DNA from: Syncephalis fuscata
Taxonomy: Eukaryota; Zoopagomycota; Zoopagomycetes; Zoopagales; Piptocephalidaceae
NCBI GenBank assembly: GCA_025786725.1
Contig: JAHLTZ010000008.1
Coordinates: 310,001-374,000, forward strand
DNA: 64,000 nucleotides
Reading direction: 5' to 3'
Shown here: one piece after another, positions 46,369 through 57,783 of the stretch
Layout of the letters: each line of letters begins with the position of its first letter
Position numbering within the stretch: position 1 is the first letter of the stretch
Program-made: the position numbers and the translations under genes
The notes under the pieces: generated by a model
The model's database searches: none
Told to the model about the DNA's origin: nothing
Seen by the model: only the letters and a program-made list of their open reading frames with translations

Positions 46369-48348
46369 TTATTGAGCCACATCCTCGGGAATACGGTGCC
46401 GTTTCTCCTTGCATTCATAAGCCGATGGCACAATCTCAATCAATGTATCGCGTGGCACTGTAATCTTGGGGATTTCCTAAATATCATGCATTGATTAATA
46501 GGTTATGCTAATAGTGCAAGTACTTACATTTTCTGGTATATTCAATAGATATCCATAGAGGAGTCGCATAACAGATAGATGAGCAATAAACAAAACATCG
46601 TCCGTCTCACGCTCCAACTCCAATATAACCGGTTCTAAACGTACGGCCAGGTCAAGATAAGACTGTATAGTCAAAGGAAATAACAAAACATATTTAAGCA
46701 TACTTGCCAATTAAATATGCAACATTCAATGATTAAATAAACTTGCCTCAGCTCGTGGATAACGATGGCGATATGGCTCTTGTTGATGCTTGGCCCATTC
46801 TTCTGGATACTTTGTCTAATTGGATAAGTACATACAATTAATGTTTAAATTTAACTGCTAATTGTTACTTTACTAACCTTAACTCCTTCAGCGTTTAATC
46901 CATCGCAATCACCCGGATTAATTTCGGCTAGCTGCGCTCGTTGTCTAACTTGGACTGGATATTCGAAATGACAGGCACTATTGAATGAGCGCTTTCGCGG
47001 ACTTGTCCACACTTGAAGTTTACGAAGCGGTTCGCCGGTTTCTTTATGGTTCTTGGCACGAATTTGCAAAAGAAAATTCTTAAGGTTTTCAGCATATCGA
47101 TGGCCAGCCGGTGAGAGATCTGCATCGTCACGATCAAGATGTTCATTTAACGATTCGCCGTTCTAGTTTATTTTAGTATATATTATTTAATCATTAAAGC
47201 ACTTACCCGAGCAAAATAAATGGTGCGTTGAGATATATGTAAGTTCATCAAATAATATACAATACGTGTCTAATAACTAGCTTAATCAGAAAGATGACAT
47301 ACCATATTAAATATTACGCATTACCTGTAGATAGCCATTGATATTATTGAATATCATATGCTGACCAGCATTAAATATCTTGACATAGCTCAAGTGGGAT
47401 TCACTAATAGTTTGGTAGAAAGGTACATGATTTTGGATGCGACGCTAAATAAGTAAATAAGTAAATAATACATAATTGAATAAACAAATATATACTTTAA
47501 AATCCTCTAATGCCTTTTCTTGATCCCATCCCAAATACTAATCAAACCAATCAATAATATTATTAGTAATAATAATAAATATATATATTAGCTCTAAATA
47601 ACTTACATCTGGTGAAGATATTTTAACACTACGGATATTAGTATTGATAATGTCTTCATCGTCACAAATAGATTCTAATTTTAATTTAATAAATTGGATA
47701 CTTTTACTATTAAATTAAATTTATTAACTTACCGATAAATACAACCTGAATCGTATAAATTATAAGTTAGTATAGTTTGTATTTATCAAACCAGTTGCTA
47801 TTTACCTGAATCTTTTCACGTCGTAGTCGTTCAAGAACAAAATTACGCCGTTTTGCTGTAGTGTTGGCGGCGTCAAAAATACCAACTTGACCACCCGTAT
47901 GGAAGAAAGATATTAAATCCATAAGAGCACTTTCAAGAATCTTGATTTTTAATCCCTCAGCCTCATGGTTATCTATAGTGGAATAGTCATAGTTATGCCA
48001 GTCTATCTATAGTCATCAATAGCGTAATAATGTATACATACTAGGATGAAAATAGTCTGAAGATATTTTCTCGCCAATGATATCACGTCGGTAGTTACTT
48101 AAATGAAATACTTGCGTCTTTACACCGAGCCATCTTAGGTAGCGCCATAGTGATCTAGATGTATGTGTCTTGCCACGAGCCGGTAGACTATGCACGCATA
48201 GTTGTAGTTTGTCAGCATTATTCGCTATGCATTGGTATGCTAAAGCGAGGTGTCGTCACTATTGCGTCGCTTACCCGACAGTTAGAATAGCAATTGCACC
48301 AGCATGAAACAGTCGGCCCGACTCGGTTTTGTAAAGTTGTGCCGCCAT
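46369..48348 (-). CDS. 6-phosphofructo-2-kinase/fructose-2,6-bisphosphatase, phosphatase His replaced
   Basis: Many short exons from ATG 48348 down to the stop at 46371-46369; about 450 residues. The first exon reads 'MAAQLYKTESGRLFHAGAIA' and splices into the P-loop 'VGLPARGKTHTSRSLWRYL'. Kinase-domain landmarks: 'FHLSNYRRDIIG', 'GIFDAANTTAKRRNFVLERL', 'VVFIESICDDEDIINTNI', 'SSPDYLGW'. The phosphatase domain begins 'TIYFARNGESLNEHLDRD', where the catalytic RHG is RNG; the later 'VWTSPRKRSFNSA', 'LAEINPGDCDGLNAEGV' (acid Glu) and 'AHLSVMRLLYGYLL' (second His) are kept. Fructose-2,6-bisphosphate activates glycolysis; without the phospho-acceptor His this enzyme is probably kinase-only, as for yeast Pfk26. 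An ATG at 48782 could belong to an alternative upstream exon. Confidence 0.92.
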
Positions 48349-49557
48349 AACTAAAGGCTATAATCGACAGTAGCAGTAGCAGTAGCAGTAGCAGTAGCAG
48401 TAGCAGTAGCAGTAGCAGTAGCCAAGTAGCGTTGTTAACGTATAGCAACGGTATTGGTTTTAGTGATAGGAAAAGGAAGCTATTTCACTTTGAGTTCCTA
48501 GCTTCAAACTGGGACAATAAATCAATAACTCGAACAATAAATCATCAATCAGTTTTTAATACCGAAAAGTGTTATTTGCTGAAGCAATGCCATATCAATT
48601 CCGATTAATTCGAGTTGAGTCAGTCTGCACTTTTTCAATATCAAAACAGATATTAAATAGTATTTTTCATGTTACTTACAATAAAAGATAATAAATAGAT
48701 AATGTTAATTTATGTTATTGTTACTGTAAAATATTCAAAGCATTATAATTTGATATTTAATGCACTCACCATCCAGTTCCATGTTTAGTAGAACAACAAA
48801 TGTGTAGTTCAATCAACTAAAGGATGTTAGCTTTGATCTTTTGACACTGAATCACATGAGTCTATTAATAAATTATTTGACATTATGTATAATTACAGCA
48901 ATTTCTATCATTTCTTATTTACTCATTTCATCTCATTTTCTTGATACTTTTTAAATACAATTAAACACTCATTTATCATTATAATATGAATAATATTACA
49001 TCCAATATTAATTAATTCATGTGTAATTATCAATACAATAATGTAATTAATTAGTTATCTCTACTATTGCTTTACTATATATATATTGTCCTTTATTTAG
49101 TCAGATTGGCTATAGAAGAAGTAACTTTTTAATAAATGACTTTTATAATGGTTATATTAATCTTGATCTTACATCACAAATATGCTCAAATGCAACAGTA
49201 AAATATTAGAAAATAGAAGAAACCATTTGGATGCAATAATCCATGCTGTATGTAGATGCAACAACAACAAATACAAAACAATATAGAATCGCGATCATAT
49301 GGCTTCTATTAATATTCAATTAATTTTTCTACACATGGCCAACAACAACAATAATCAACCTCAAATGTTTCAATGAAGTCAAATAAACATTGTAACTATG
49401 TTTGTTGTACATAACAGTACGACTTGAATTGAAACAAATTTTGCTTTAAGGACTCAAAATGTGGGAGTCAACGTACAATTTAACCAGTAAATCATTGGTG
49501 TTGTTATAATTCAAGTGCAAAATAAATGTCAAATAGTTTATATTTAAAGGAAAAGTT
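48349..49557. other. Intergenic, PFKFB upstream region and Dbp3 3' flank
   Basis: Apart from the hexanucleotide repeat at 48368-48421, this is AT-rich sequence with no supported gene. Confidence 0.5.
48368..48421. repeat. (CAGTAG)9 hexanucleotide repeat
   Basis: Nine perfect units, 54 nt, ending 20 bases upstream of the PFKFB start codon; it therefore probably lies in its 5' UTR, read as (CTACTG)9. Confidence 0.9.
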
Positions 49558-51555
49558 CTAGTCGCTGTCTTCAAATACAATCTTAGTTGCCTTTACACTG
49601 GGATCTACATCACGGAAAAAAGCGCCATAGCTACCGTGTTCCTTCTTTTTAACTATAGATGATTGCATTTTGTTAATTGGATGATGCGAATAACAAGTCA
49701 AATAACTATCACTTACCGGTACCGCCAAATTTACGCAATGGTTCTGGAACTTCCTGATCTGCTTGTCGTAAAACATTTTGCAATGCTCCAGCCAAATGCT
49801 TCTCTGTAACTGTGAAGAATGTATGTGCTGTGCCCTATATTATAATAAAATACCATTGATCATACATTATTAGTATCACCACTATTATATCATAGTATTA
49901 TATAAACTCGTTACCTTACGACCACCACGACCAGTACGACCAATACGATGAACATAGTCCTCGATAGTAAGTGGGAACGTGTAATCTAGTGATCCATATT
50001 ATTAGTATAAGTATTAGATAAATAATAGCTAGTATTATTACTATTAATAGTAGTGGTGGTATAACTTACTAATAACATATTCAACATTAGGAATATCTAA
50101 ACCGCGTGCAGCAACATCAGTTGCTACAAGTAGCGGGCACTTTCCAGACTTAAAGTCGGCTAATGCAGCCGTACGTTGTTCTTGTGACTTATCACCATGA
50201 ATAGCTTGAACCTTCCAGCCTCGACGCGATAGATTCTGCTCCATACGCATTGCTTCCTTCTTATAAAGAGCAAAGATTAAAATACGATTGGTACGCGATC
50301 GATGATAATCATTAAGCAAGCGTTGTAGCTCGCCTTCCTTGGCCCGATCATCATCAAGTACTTGAACGATCTGCGTAACATTGCCACTGGCGGCCAAATC
50401 AGTATTACCAATGGAAATACGTACAACACCGCCATTATTATCGGTAGCACGACGCATAAACTCATCGGCTAGACGGCGTACAGCATCAGGCCAAGTCGCT
50501 GAGAACATAAGCGTTTGGCGATTAGCAGTGGCGCGGCAATGGCCGATAATCTTGCGTACGGCTTGCTCAAACCCTGTGTCTAACATACGATCTGCTTCGT
50601 CAAGTACGAGAAAGCCAACGTTTGATAGATCACACGCGCCCTCATCAAGCAAGTCCTGAAGACGGCCTGGTGTTGCAACGACAACATCAGCATTAACAAG
50701 TGCTTTACGCTGCTCGTATTTAGGAACACCGCCATAGATACAAACACTGCGTACAAGCTGAGTACCACCACGTTCAAATGCCTCATGTGTTTGCATAGCA
50801 AGTTCACGCGTAGGAGCCAGTACAAGAATACCTGGCAACTTGCCAGTTGAGTGCTTATTCTTCTTCGACTTTTGGCCTGATTCTGTTGTTTGTTGTTGTT
50901 GCAAATAAACAAGGCCAGGAAGTGCAAATGCCATTGTTTTACCTGAACCAGTCTCAGCAATGCCTACCAAATCACGGCCAGCAAGTAGTGCCGGCCAACA
51001 AGTGGCTTGGATGGGTGTTGGTGCTTTAAAGTCTTTGTAATATACTTCAAGCTCTTTCGGGAATTTTGCCTGTTCAAATCGTAAATATGGTTTAAACTTT
51101 TCAATGCCTTCGCCCGTAACAGCAATCTCTTCTTTTTCGTAAAAAGCACAAGCTTCTTCTGTTGATGTTTCTGAAGCACCGCCATTCATTTCTTGTATGT
51201 CATTTGACTTGGATTTTGATTCTTTATGTGATTTCTTATTCTTTTTAACCAAAGTTGTTGTTGTAGTAGCATCAGTCGTTGCTTCTACCGACACTTCGGC
51301 TTCTTCTCTCTTACGCTTCTTCTCTTTCTTACTCTTCTTATCCTTCTTGTTCTTCTTTTTGATTTCCTTTTCTAAATCTACACTGGTAGATTCGCTGTGT
51401 TTGTCGTTACCGTCTGTTTCGACTTGCATTGTAGTAATGGCTACCACATCAGTCTCTGCCATTCCATCCTGTGCCACAGCATCCTTCTTCGACTTCTTCT
51501 TATCCTTCTTGCTATGTGCCTTCTTGGGCAATTGCTGGCTAATTGCTTCTGGCAT
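49558..51555 (-). CDS. DBP3: DEAD-box ATP-dependent RNA helicase Dbp3
   Basis: Four exons: a long first exon from ATG 51555 to about 50070, then three short ones to 49558; about 600 residues. The Lys-rich N-terminus ('[20 protein letters not shown]') is typical of Dbp3, followed by '[20 protein letters not shown]' (Q motif), 'AETGSGKT' (I), 'APTRELAMQ' (Ia), '[10 protein letters not shown]' (Ib), 'VLDEADRML' (II), 'MFSATW' (III), '[15 protein letters not shown]' (V) and '[13 protein letters not shown]' (VI). The C-terminus ends '[20 protein letters not shown]', also Dbp3-like. Dbp3 acts in the nucleolus in ITS1 processing of pre-rRNA. It is divergent from EIF1AD across a 203-bp spacer. Confidence 0.93.
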
Positions 51556-51758
51556 GATGAAGAATAAAAGTGCAATCGACGCTAAAAAGAAAAAGAAAAA
51601 ACAAAAACTTTTTTATTTTTCCTACTCCGTGCCATCTCTTTTAACCATTCAAAACGCTACTGTTAGCCACGACTGTATACTTTAGTCGGTGTAAAGACTT
51701 TTACCGTGAAACAAGTACACTCAAGTGAATTACCATTATAGCTATCTAGAATACGTTT
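51556..51758. promoter_or_regulatory. 203-bp bidirectional promoter
   Basis: The spacer between the divergent ATGs of the Dbp3 gene and the EIF1AD gene, with an A-rich tract ('AAAAAGAAAAAGAAAAAAC') at about 51583-51603. Both gene products have RNA-related roles, so co-regulation is plausible but not shown. Confidence 0.5.
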
Positions 51759-52356
51759 ATGGGGCGTAAACATACACAGCGAGAAGCGCTAGAAGCACTT
51801 CCACTGCCTAGTGAGCATCTCTGCGTAGCGCGTGCCTGTGGTTCTCGAGGACAGAATTTACACGACGTAACATTCGCCAATGGTCAAACAGGTCTATGTA
51901 CACTGCCACCGCGCTTTCGTAATGTTATTTGGGTAAAGCGCGGTAAGTTGTTATACTATTTACCGTTCATATCCAATACTTTTATTAATAGATTGTTTAT
52001 CAATAACTACAGGACATTATGTATTAGTAGATACAAGTCAGGCAGACCAACGAGATAACAAACTAACCGGAGAAATTACGCATGTATTACAATCTGGTCA
52101 AGTTCGTTACATTAAGCAACAAGGTTTATGGTAAAACTAAAATGATAGTACCAAATATTCTATTAATCTTTATATTATTATATTGAATAGGCCAGCTGAG
52201 TTCACTAATGATGAGATTGAAACAAAAGCTGTAGTAGTTTCTGATAATGAAGACGATGAAGAAGAGAGCGATAAAGACAATGAGCTATTTGTCAATACTA
52301 ATCGCCGACCACGAATGGACAGTTCTGATGAAGCAACATCTTCTGAAGAAGATTAA
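51759..52356 (+). CDS. EIF1AD-like S1-domain (eIF1A-related) RNA-binding protein
   Basis: Three exons; about 155 residues. The N-terminus 'MGRKHTQREALEALPLPSEH' leads into an S1-like eIF1A fold: 'CVARACGSRGQNLHDVTFAN', 'LCTLPPRFRNVIWVKRGHYV', 'GEITHVLQSGQVRYIKQQGL', then 'WPAEFTND' and an acidic Ser/Glu tail ending 'DEATSSEED'. This is the arrangement of EIF1AD (haponin), a nuclear relative of translation factor eIF1A. The exact role is unclear, and involvement in small-subunit maturation is reported for the human protein. Introns at 'KRG|HYV' and 'GLW|PAE' splice in frame. Confidence 0.92.
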
Positions 52357-52592
52357 TTTATTTATAAATGATAATATCAATAGTAGTAGTATTATAAATA
52401 GCGAGACAACTGTAATAATGAATTATTTATGTATGTATTATGTATTGTATGTATGTGTGTGTGTCTATATATTATGTCATGTGAAGTGGATGCCTTTATT
52501 TGCATAAGCAAAGGCTTGTTCGACTGATGCACCAGTCAATACTACTTCTCGTTTCCTCTTTTGTATTTTGATTGCTACTGTCGTAATTAGCT

Positions 52593-53788
52593 ATGGCTAT
52601 AATATTGTCAAATGATGAGTATTTCTACACTTACTATGGAATCACGCGGGTAGTAATGAACGTATTTGCCGGGTTCTATATTGCTATATGTGTTGGTCAT
52701 ATGGGTCTTTGTGCATATCGAAAGTCATGGGCTCACGGCTGCTATAGCTTTGCGTATCTTTGTAAGTAGTTATAAGTAATTAAAGCTAGTTACCGTCTTA
52801 CTAACTATTCGATATATCCATTATAACATAGTGAATGGTACCTTTTATTTCTTAATAACCAGCGACAATGCTATTAGATTTCTTGGTGAAATAAGCGATT
52901 TAATGCTTCTGGGTTCTTTGACTTGGCTAATAATACAGTGGTAAGTAATGAGTCATTTATTATTCTATAAATGGACACATTTACTAATTGGGTTAATTAA
53001 CTTTAGGACACACGTCATGAGGCCTATTATACGTACATCAGCCAATATTATCAATGCTTTGTCTCATTTTATTATGATAATAATAATTATTCGTACAGCC
53101 ATGTCGCTTATTCTGTCAACTAGAACAACTTTTAAAGAATTTTCGCCTATTGAACTTTTTTTGGCTAGTTACTGGATACAGTTTCCCTACCATGCTATAA
53201 TGCTTTTATTATCTATCTGGGGATTTTTTGCATGTCCCAAGGAAGCACAATATACAGGCTGTGATATTAAACGTTGGGTAAGCTAAATAACATTACACAT
53301 ATATATATATATATAGGTATATTAAACTAATAGTTGATTAGCAAATTGGCATGCTGGCTATAATGTGGTCTGCTTTACTTCTTCAATTAACATTTGGCTA
53401 TTTTAATGAAACAATCTATGGATATTACATAATGCTAATTATTATTGGCTGTATTCCATTCTATCCTCGACATACGCTAAATGGACATTCTATACCGCCT
53501 GGTAAAGAAAATGCATTGTCTGGATCATCAGTGATGATGGCAACAGTATCGCCATCAATGGTTTATACTACGGCACCTGTATATTCGCCTTATGCACCAG
53601 TGGGTTTAATGGCACCGCAACAGCAACAGCAACAATATTCAATCCAATATGCTCCAGTATCAATTTATCCTGCGCATGGACAACCTATCGTTCAAACATC
53701 ACCAGGAGCAATGGCACCAATATCACAAGCTTATCCAGTTCATGTTCAAGTAGCACAACAGCCACAACAATATTCTTATCGATCTTAA
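52593..53788 (+). CDS. Seven-segment membrane protein, tandem paralog A
   Basis: Four exons: 52593-52761, 52832-52940, 53007-53277, 53342-53788. The protein has about seven hydrophobic segments, including 'VVMNVFAGFYIAICVGHMGL', 'LMLLGSLTWLIIQW', 'IINALSHFIMIIIIIRTAMS' and 'LAIMWSALLLQLTFGYF', a signature loop 'FACPKEAQYTGCDIKRW', and a polar C-terminal tail rich in Gln, Pro and Tyr ('APQQQQQQYSIQYAPVS'). I do not recognise the family; the topology resembles the 7TM membrane proteins found in expanded families of filamentous fungi. The third and fourth exons and the intron between them are nearly identical to the paralog at 56835, while exons 1-2 are more diverged. Confidence 0.82.
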
Positions 53789-54557
53789 TATAGTGATGCT
53801 TAGTTTATTTATAAATTAATAATAAAAAGTGTTTTTTGGGGTCAAATGACTTTTATTATATACCTTTAATTTTTTAATATACTGACTATTTACTGAAAAT
53901 ATATTCTATGATAATGAGTAGTTTTGATGTCAATGACATAATCAGTATTGGTTTGCTCATATTAACAACATACTATACAATCTACGTCATTACACTTTTC
54001 TTTCTATTTTTATATTTGACAGCATATATCTATGATATACATTACTACATTCCATATATGCTAATTAGATAACACCAGTAGTTAACTGACTACTAGTCAA
54101 GTGCCGACATCTACACTATGGTTTATTGCTATTATAATAAATAAACGATAGTAATGTGTTTAATGGAACGAGTGTCTAGTTTATTAACATCAACAAAACT
54201 AAATAAAATCATTGGCTAATTAAATAACTTGTATTATTATATTAATATTTACAAAAAGAATATTCATATCCAATTGCTAAATGAGATAGTATATATTAAT
54301 ATTAATACAAAACAACATTATTGTAATAGATAGATGATATGAATATGATGATTCATAGTGAATGGAGCATTGACCCAAAGGTTTAAGGCCTTTGAAGATT
54401 ACGCATCATATATGAATGTTACTCAAAATACACATTGTCTATATGTTCATTATAACTACGCATTATGATCATCTATTTTTTAGTAAAGTATTATTGATAT
54501 AAGTAGTTTTTGACAATCTAGCTATTGTCCTTTTCTTGTCTTATTTACTTATACACA
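53789..54557. other. Intergenic, nothing recognised
   Basis: AT-rich spacer between the 7TM gene and the F-box-like gene; no ORF or repeat of note. Confidence 0.5.
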
Positions 54558-56206
54558 ATGATTTATATTCCTATACTTGTTATTGAACGTGTTGCCGCAT
54601 TTGCCGACAGCGACTCACTTGTTCTGCTTTCATGCTGCAGTAAATGGCTGCGGTATTGCGTTAGCCAACATAACAATGTCTGGCATCAGCGATATAGACA
54701 GTATTACAATCTTGCTGACGGCAACGAAATAAAATGGCTAGCCTGGTATGTGAAGACAGTGCGTGCATCGAGACTGTTGACATTACAAACCAAGAAAACA
54801 GTTAGCATTACTCAATTGAACAATCAGCATATCGAATGGTTTCATGCATTTTGCTATCGGCGTGCTACTGATGCAAACTGGCTTAATGATACGCCATATT
54901 TAGTTAAGGATTTAGTGGAAAAAGAATTAAATAGCACACGTTCTGTTGTATTGGAACGAATTACTTATCATCATCCTAAGCTGCGACAATGTTTTATTGC
55001 TGAGCAGTGTCAGCCAATAAGAGAAATAGCTACTAAGCGATTTTGGCGCTTGCGTAGATTATTCCAAGATGACGCAAATTGTAAATCTCAGATACTTCAA
55101 TTCTTAATATCAGATAGATTTGTGGTAACTATTAATAGACAAAAAAGTAGTGCAAAAGCTGTTCATGGAAAAATACATACTATTTCTATCTGGCCAGTAA
55201 ATCGAGTTTCAATCATGCGGCCCCGCCAATTTTCCTGTTCATACAGTACTGCAAGTATTTGTGGTCGCTGGATAATGATTAATAGTTCAGAAACAACAGT
55301 TGAAGAGACGAATATATCCAATATAATAACAACTACTCGCGTTTTTGATCTTGCTAACGGTCAAATGTGCATGGGCACTGTTGCAACTCATCAAGGAGAG
55401 ACCTTTTTATTGAGAACTACTGAAGAGACAGCAACCGTATTTAGTAGAATATTGCAGCACTCAGACACTACTACCACGCTCAAATGGAATGTATGGGAGT
55501 TTTCAAATTGTCATTTAGGATATGGCCCGCGCTGTCTAATGCAAGGAAAGCTTTGCTTTGAAAACTTGAAGGTTTTAAAACTACTGTTAAAAAACTGGAT
55601 AATAATCGGGTTTTAGTCGAACATAATTCCCCGTTTAATGTTAATACGTTAAACGAAAATAGAGAAGATGAAATAAGATTGGCCATGATTTCAACAGAAT
55701 GCGGCTATTCAAATGCTTGCATTAAAGATGTAAAGCCCATCTGGACACGTAGCGATTGTCTTTATGGCACGATACCACTATTTGGTTCTAACCGCATTCT
55801 TGTTATATCTGAAAGTGGATGGACGATTTGCAGCTCAATTGATGGCACTATAATAGCACGCATAGATGTAGAAAATTTAAGCTTAATGCTTAAAGTACAA
55901 CATCTGCTAGATATAGATAGGTATAATGATCTTCTTTCATTATTTATGGGAAGGTTTATTCTTTACGACACCAAGGAATACGGACTTACAGCAGTAGATT
56001 TAGCTCATCCAAATCGTACTAGAAATGTGGGCATAACAAATTCAGAATATTTGTATGAAACATGTGAACGTCGAAGTATTATTGCAAAATTTGAACACCT
56101 AGCTAGAGGTCATTTATTAAGTGATACATTTAGCACAAAAAATGCGGCGTTAATAATGGATGGCAAAGACTATAAAATAATAGATTTGTCAGTCTATGGT
56201 TATTAA
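54558..56206 (+). CDS. F-box-like protein, with an apparent one-base gap
   Basis: Intronless; about 545 residues once joined. The N-terminus 'MIYIPILVIERVAAFADSDS' continues 'LVLLSCCSKWLRYCVSQHNN' and 'VWHQRYRQYYN', matching the F-box pattern (Pro-x-Leu...Leu-x-x-CS-x-x-W/L...W-x-x-xY). The remainder is beta-rich ('YGTIPLFGSNRILVISESGW', 'DTKEYGLTAVDLAHPNRTRN'), perhaps a degenerate propeller. The frame from the start ends at TAG 55614-55616, but the downstream frame (to 56206) overlaps it; adding one A in the run at about 55559-55562 gives continuous 'FEKLEGFKTTVKKLDNNRVL'. It sits between the duplicated 7TM genes. As an F-box protein it would recruit substrates to an SCF ligase; this is inference. 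Confidence 0.65.
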
Positions 56207-56311
56207 TATACTTTGTTTTTGGCATTCGTTAAACAACTATTTAAGTTGATAAACACAGCGTATAGTCATTGCAACTACAAAAATAGATAATTAAGTGGTT
56301 TTAATGGCACC

Positions 56312-56343
<32 letters not shown>

Positions 56344-56834
56344 GACAACAACAACAGCAGCAACAGCAACAATATTTAATTCAATATTCTCCAGTATCAA
56401 CTTATCCTACACATGGACAACTTATTGTTCAAACATCGCGAGAAACAGTATTATCAATATTATAGGCCTATTCAGCCCATGTTCAACCAGTACAACAATC
56501 ACAACGATTTTATCAGTTTTACTATATTGGTGTTTAATCTGTATATTAATTAATAATAGAAATAGCACTGCAACATTTTAATGTGTTTTATCAATATTTA
56601 TTACAGTATGAAATTAATAAAAGCAACGACAACAGTAAAATACTACAAAATATATCGAAATTAAATGATAATTTAATATAATAGCTATAAATACGTGCCA
56701 AGTTATCATGCCATGTGGCCAGGCTGGCCTTTATTAGTATAAACCAGAGCTTGTTCAGTTGATACGTTGCTCGGCATTGTCTTTTTCTCCTCTTTCGTAT
56801 TTGGTTATTATTATAGTAATTAGTTCTAGTTATA
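56207..56834. other. Intergenic, mostly relic and AT-rich DNA
   Basis: Contains the pseudogene tail fragment at 56300-56530 and the promoter of 7TM paralog B. Confidence 0.55.
56300..56530 (+). pseudogene. Orphan tail fragment of a 7TM paralog
   Basis: The stretch reading 'LMAPQQQQQQ' followed by '..QYLIQYSPVSTYPTHGQL' and 'IVQTS' aligns with the C-terminal tail of paralog A (53610-53785), including the final CAACAATC-type codons, but has an expanded Gln tract and a stop (TAG at 56464). No membrane-domain exons precede it. It is a remnant of a third copy or of the duplication event that separated A and B. Confidence 0.75.
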
Positions 56835-57783
56835 ATGGAGTCAGATGATGAATACTTTTACACTTACTATGGAATCACTAAGACGGCAGTAAATATATTT
56901 GCCGGGTTCTATATTGCCATATGTGCTGGTCATATCGGCTTTTGCGTATATAGAAAGTCCTGGGCTCATGGTGCCTACAGCTTTGCATATCTTTGTGAGT
57001 AGTTATAAGTAATTAAAGTCACTTATTTACTATGAATAAACTAATGTATTTATTATAATTAGTGGCTGGTATTATAAATTTCATAATCTCTCATGATAAT
57101 GTTATTGGATTTCTTTCTGCATCATTTTGTTTAATGTATATGGGTTCATTAACATGGCTAACAATACAGTGGTAAGTAATGGGTTAGTGATCATAGAATT
57201 ATGTACATTGACTAATTGGGTTAATTAACTTTAGGACACATGTCATGAGGCCTAGTATGCACACATCTGCCAATACTATTAATGCTTTGTCTCATTTTAT
57301 TATGGTGGTCATTGTTATTCGTGCAATACTATCGCTTGCTATTTCCATCAGAACAGCTCTTGAAGAAAACTCACCCGAGGAACTATATTTAGCCGCCAAT
57401 TTTCTACACTTTCCTTGCTGCTCTATAATGCTTTTATTATCTATCTGGGGATTTTTTGCATGTCCCAAGGAAGCACAATATACAGGCTGTGATATTAAAC
57501 GTTGGGTAAGCTAAATAACATTACATATATATATATATATAGGTATATTAAACTAATAGTTGATTAGCAAATCGGCATGCTGGCTATAATGTGGTTTGCC
57601 ATACTTCTTCAATTAACATTTGGCTACTTTATTGAAACAATCTATGGATATTACATAATGCTAATTATTATTGGCTGTATTCCATTCTATCCTCGACATA
57701 CGCTAAATGGACATTCTATACCGCCTGGTAAAGAAAATACATTGTCTGGATCATCAGTGATGATGACAGCATTAGCACCATGA
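56835..57783 (+). CDS. Seven-segment membrane protein, tandem paralog B (shortened tail)
   Basis: Four exons: 56835-56994, 57063-57171, 57235-57505, 57568-57783. It starts 'MESDDEYFYTYYGITKTAVN' and keeps the topology and the 'FACPKEAQYTGCDIKRW' loop of paralog A. The reading stops after 'LSGSSVMMTALAP'. The DNA beyond still resembles the tail of A ('YSVIPAYSPYAPVGLMPQQQ' in another frame) but with stops, so B has lost about 90 residues of the Gln/Pro/Tyr tail through a small deletion at about 57780. The membrane domain is intact and the splice sites are sound, so B is probably still expressed. Confidence 0.8.
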
